Source of the DNA: an uncultured Erysipelotrichaceae bacterium
Lineage (GTDB): Bacteria; Bacillota_I; Bacilli_A; Acholeplasmatales; Anaeroplasmataceae
Reading direction: 5' to 3'
Assembly (NCBI GenBank): GCA_902796895.1
Contig: CADBQV010000179.1
Span: 1 to 7,307 of the forward strand
Length of the DNA: 7,307 bases
Shown: in pieces, positions 6,564 to 7,307 of the stretch
Numbering within the stretch: position 1 is the stretch's first letter
Layout: each line of letters opens with the position of its first letter
Program-made: the position numbers and the translations under genes
The notes under the pieces: model-generated
Databases searched by the model: none
Seen by the model: only the letters and a program-made list of their open reading frames with translations
What the model was told of the DNA's origin: nothing

Positions 6564-7282
6564 TGAAAAAATCTACATTAGTATCAATCATTATTGCAAT
6601 AGTTGCAGCATTATTATTCGCTTGTGGTGCAATATTTGCAGTTTATAAAGTATCTGCAGACAACCCAGTTGCTACACCTTCTACTTTCATTACATTAATG
6701 TATGCTCAAGTAATCGTACTTGTTCTATTCATTATATTTAGTGTAGCATTAAAGGGTAATTTAAAAGGATTAATTTTAGTACCTGCAGTTTTAATTTATG
6801 TATTATCAAAATTATATACTAGAACATTATATGCTCAAGGATATGCAGCAAATACAAACAATTTAACTGTATTAATGTTCTTACTTACAATCTTATTAGT
6901 TGCAGCAATCGTTCTTGCATCATTAAAAGATTACAAATGGGCAAAAATCATGGTTATCGTTGGTATGACTTATGTTGCAATTTCTAACTTCTACTATTTA
7001 TCTAGCTTCTTCTTCGCTGATGCTGATAAAGCAGTTAAATTTGCAACTCTAGGTGTTGTACTTGCAGATATCACATTAATCGCATACTTCTTCAATGGCT
7101 TATTCAAGGCTAATGAAAAAGCTGAAGTTAAAGCTGAACAAAAGGTTGAAGAACCTGTAAAAGAAGATGTAGCTGAACAAAAGGTTAAAGAAGAAAAGCC
7201 AGAAGAAAAAGCTTCTTACGAACAACCAAAAAGTGATGATATTTTTGAAGCTCAAGATGAAGCATTAAAAAATAACGACTAA
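6563..7282 (+). CDS. Six-helix membrane protein with long Glu/Lys-rich cytosolic tail (239 residues)
   Basis: Function unknown. The membrane part has likely helices at about 6-28, 42-63, 67-84, 101-120, 126-148 and 158-181, as in the preceding protein. It is followed by a tail of nearly 60 residues dominated by Glu, Lys, Ala and Val. Within the tail, AEQKVEEPVKEDV (191-203) is followed directly by AEQKVKEEKPEEK (204-216), a 13-residue tandem repeat. The tail is probably disordered or coiled and could dock a partner. The start is ATG at 6563 in a TAATG overlap, with a weak G-rich site (GGGGGA) about ten bases upstream, so translation likely depends on coupling. Codon choice favours C-ending Phe, Asn and Ile codons (three consecutive TTC in FFF near 149-151), unlike the AT-extreme repair genes, hinting at strong expression. 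Cys21 after LLF-A could be mistaken for a lipobox, but Phe at -2 and the polytopic context argue against it. Confidence 0.86.
   Translation: MKKSTLVSIIIAIVAALLFACGAIFAVYKVSADNPVATPSTFITLMYAQVIVLVLFIIFSVALKGNLKGLILVPAVLIYVLSKLYTRTLYAQGYAANTNNLTVLMFLLTILLVAAIVLASLKDYKWAKIMVIVGMTYVAISNFYYLSSFFFADADKAVKFATLGVVLADITLIAYFFNGLFKANEKAEVKAEQKVEEPVKEDVAEQKVKEEKPEEKASYEQPKSDDIFEAQDEALKNND
7133..7186 (+). repeat. Two copies of a 15-bp direct repeat in the tail coding region
   Basis: GCTGAACAAAAGGTT occurs at 7133-7147 and identically at 7172-7186, an offset of 39 bases (13 codons), in frame. It encodes the AEQKV start of two tandem 13-residue units. Identical codons in both copies suggest a recent duplication, with the rest of each unit diverged. 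Confidence 0.85.
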
Positions 7283-7307
7283 TAATAAATTATGGGCAAT
7301 CTTATGA

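Noticed and set aside
6563..6628. Possible lipoprotein signal ending at Cys21 of the 239-residue protein
   Set aside because: The residues before the cysteine are Leu-Phe-Ala, and Phe at -2 is unfavourable. The protein continues as a polytopic membrane protein.
7283..7307. Start of a further gene at the ATG near 7292, or the first arm of a terminator
   Set aside because: There is no ribosome binding site before the ATG and too little sequence remains to test a hairpin.

Overview
The window looks like chromosomal DNA from a very AT-rich, Gram-positive-type bacterium of the low-GC Firmicutes (Bacilli, Erysipelotrichia or the uncultured gut Mollicutes-like groups). Signs are the strong AGGAGG ribosome binding sites, the AT-rich promoters, the AddAB-like repair genes, and coding sequence that falls to roughly 10-20% GC in hand-counted lines of the nuclease gene. 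All nine tryptophans I can find in the called proteins use TGG, and TAA, TAG and TGA all occur as stops. This fits the standard bacterial code rather than the Mycoplasma code. The lineage is inferred from these features, not from a search.

Layout: every gene from 1 to 5908 is on the minus strand, and the two genes from 6036 to 7282 are on the plus strand. From the centre leftwards there are three minus-strand units. (1) A monocistronic AqpZ-type aquaporin (5908-5168) has a clear promoter and terminator. (2) A coupled pair follows: an unrecognised 219-residue soluble protein (5094-4435) and a GGDEF diguanylate cyclase with a C-terminal GAF-like domain (4422-3349). It ends in a strong terminator at 3321-3350. 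(3) A DNA-repair operon encodes an AddB-like PD-(D/E)XK nuclease (3244-800) and an AddA/RecB-like UvrD-family helicase. The helicase starts at 803 and runs off the left edge, so only its first 267 residues are visible.

To the right, a compact intergenic region (5909-6035) holds two back-to-back promoters with a small perfect dyad between them. The rightward promoter drives two overlapping genes for six-helix membrane proteins of unknown function. The second of these has a long Glu/Lys-rich tail containing a 13-residue tandem repeat.

How the genes work together: AddA-like and AddB-like should form a helicase-nuclease that processes double-strand DNA ends for recombination. The cyclase would make c-di-GMP, but no c-di-GMP receptor or phosphodiesterase lies in the window. 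The aquaporin and the divergent membrane pair share a control region and could be co-regulated at the membrane. I see no mobile element, CRISPR array, RNA gene or defence island. No gene-free stretch exceeds 300 bases; the last 25 bases (7283-7307) are too short to interpret. The best candidate for something undescribed is the aquaporin and membrane-pair divergon, followed by the 219-residue protein coupled to the cyclase.
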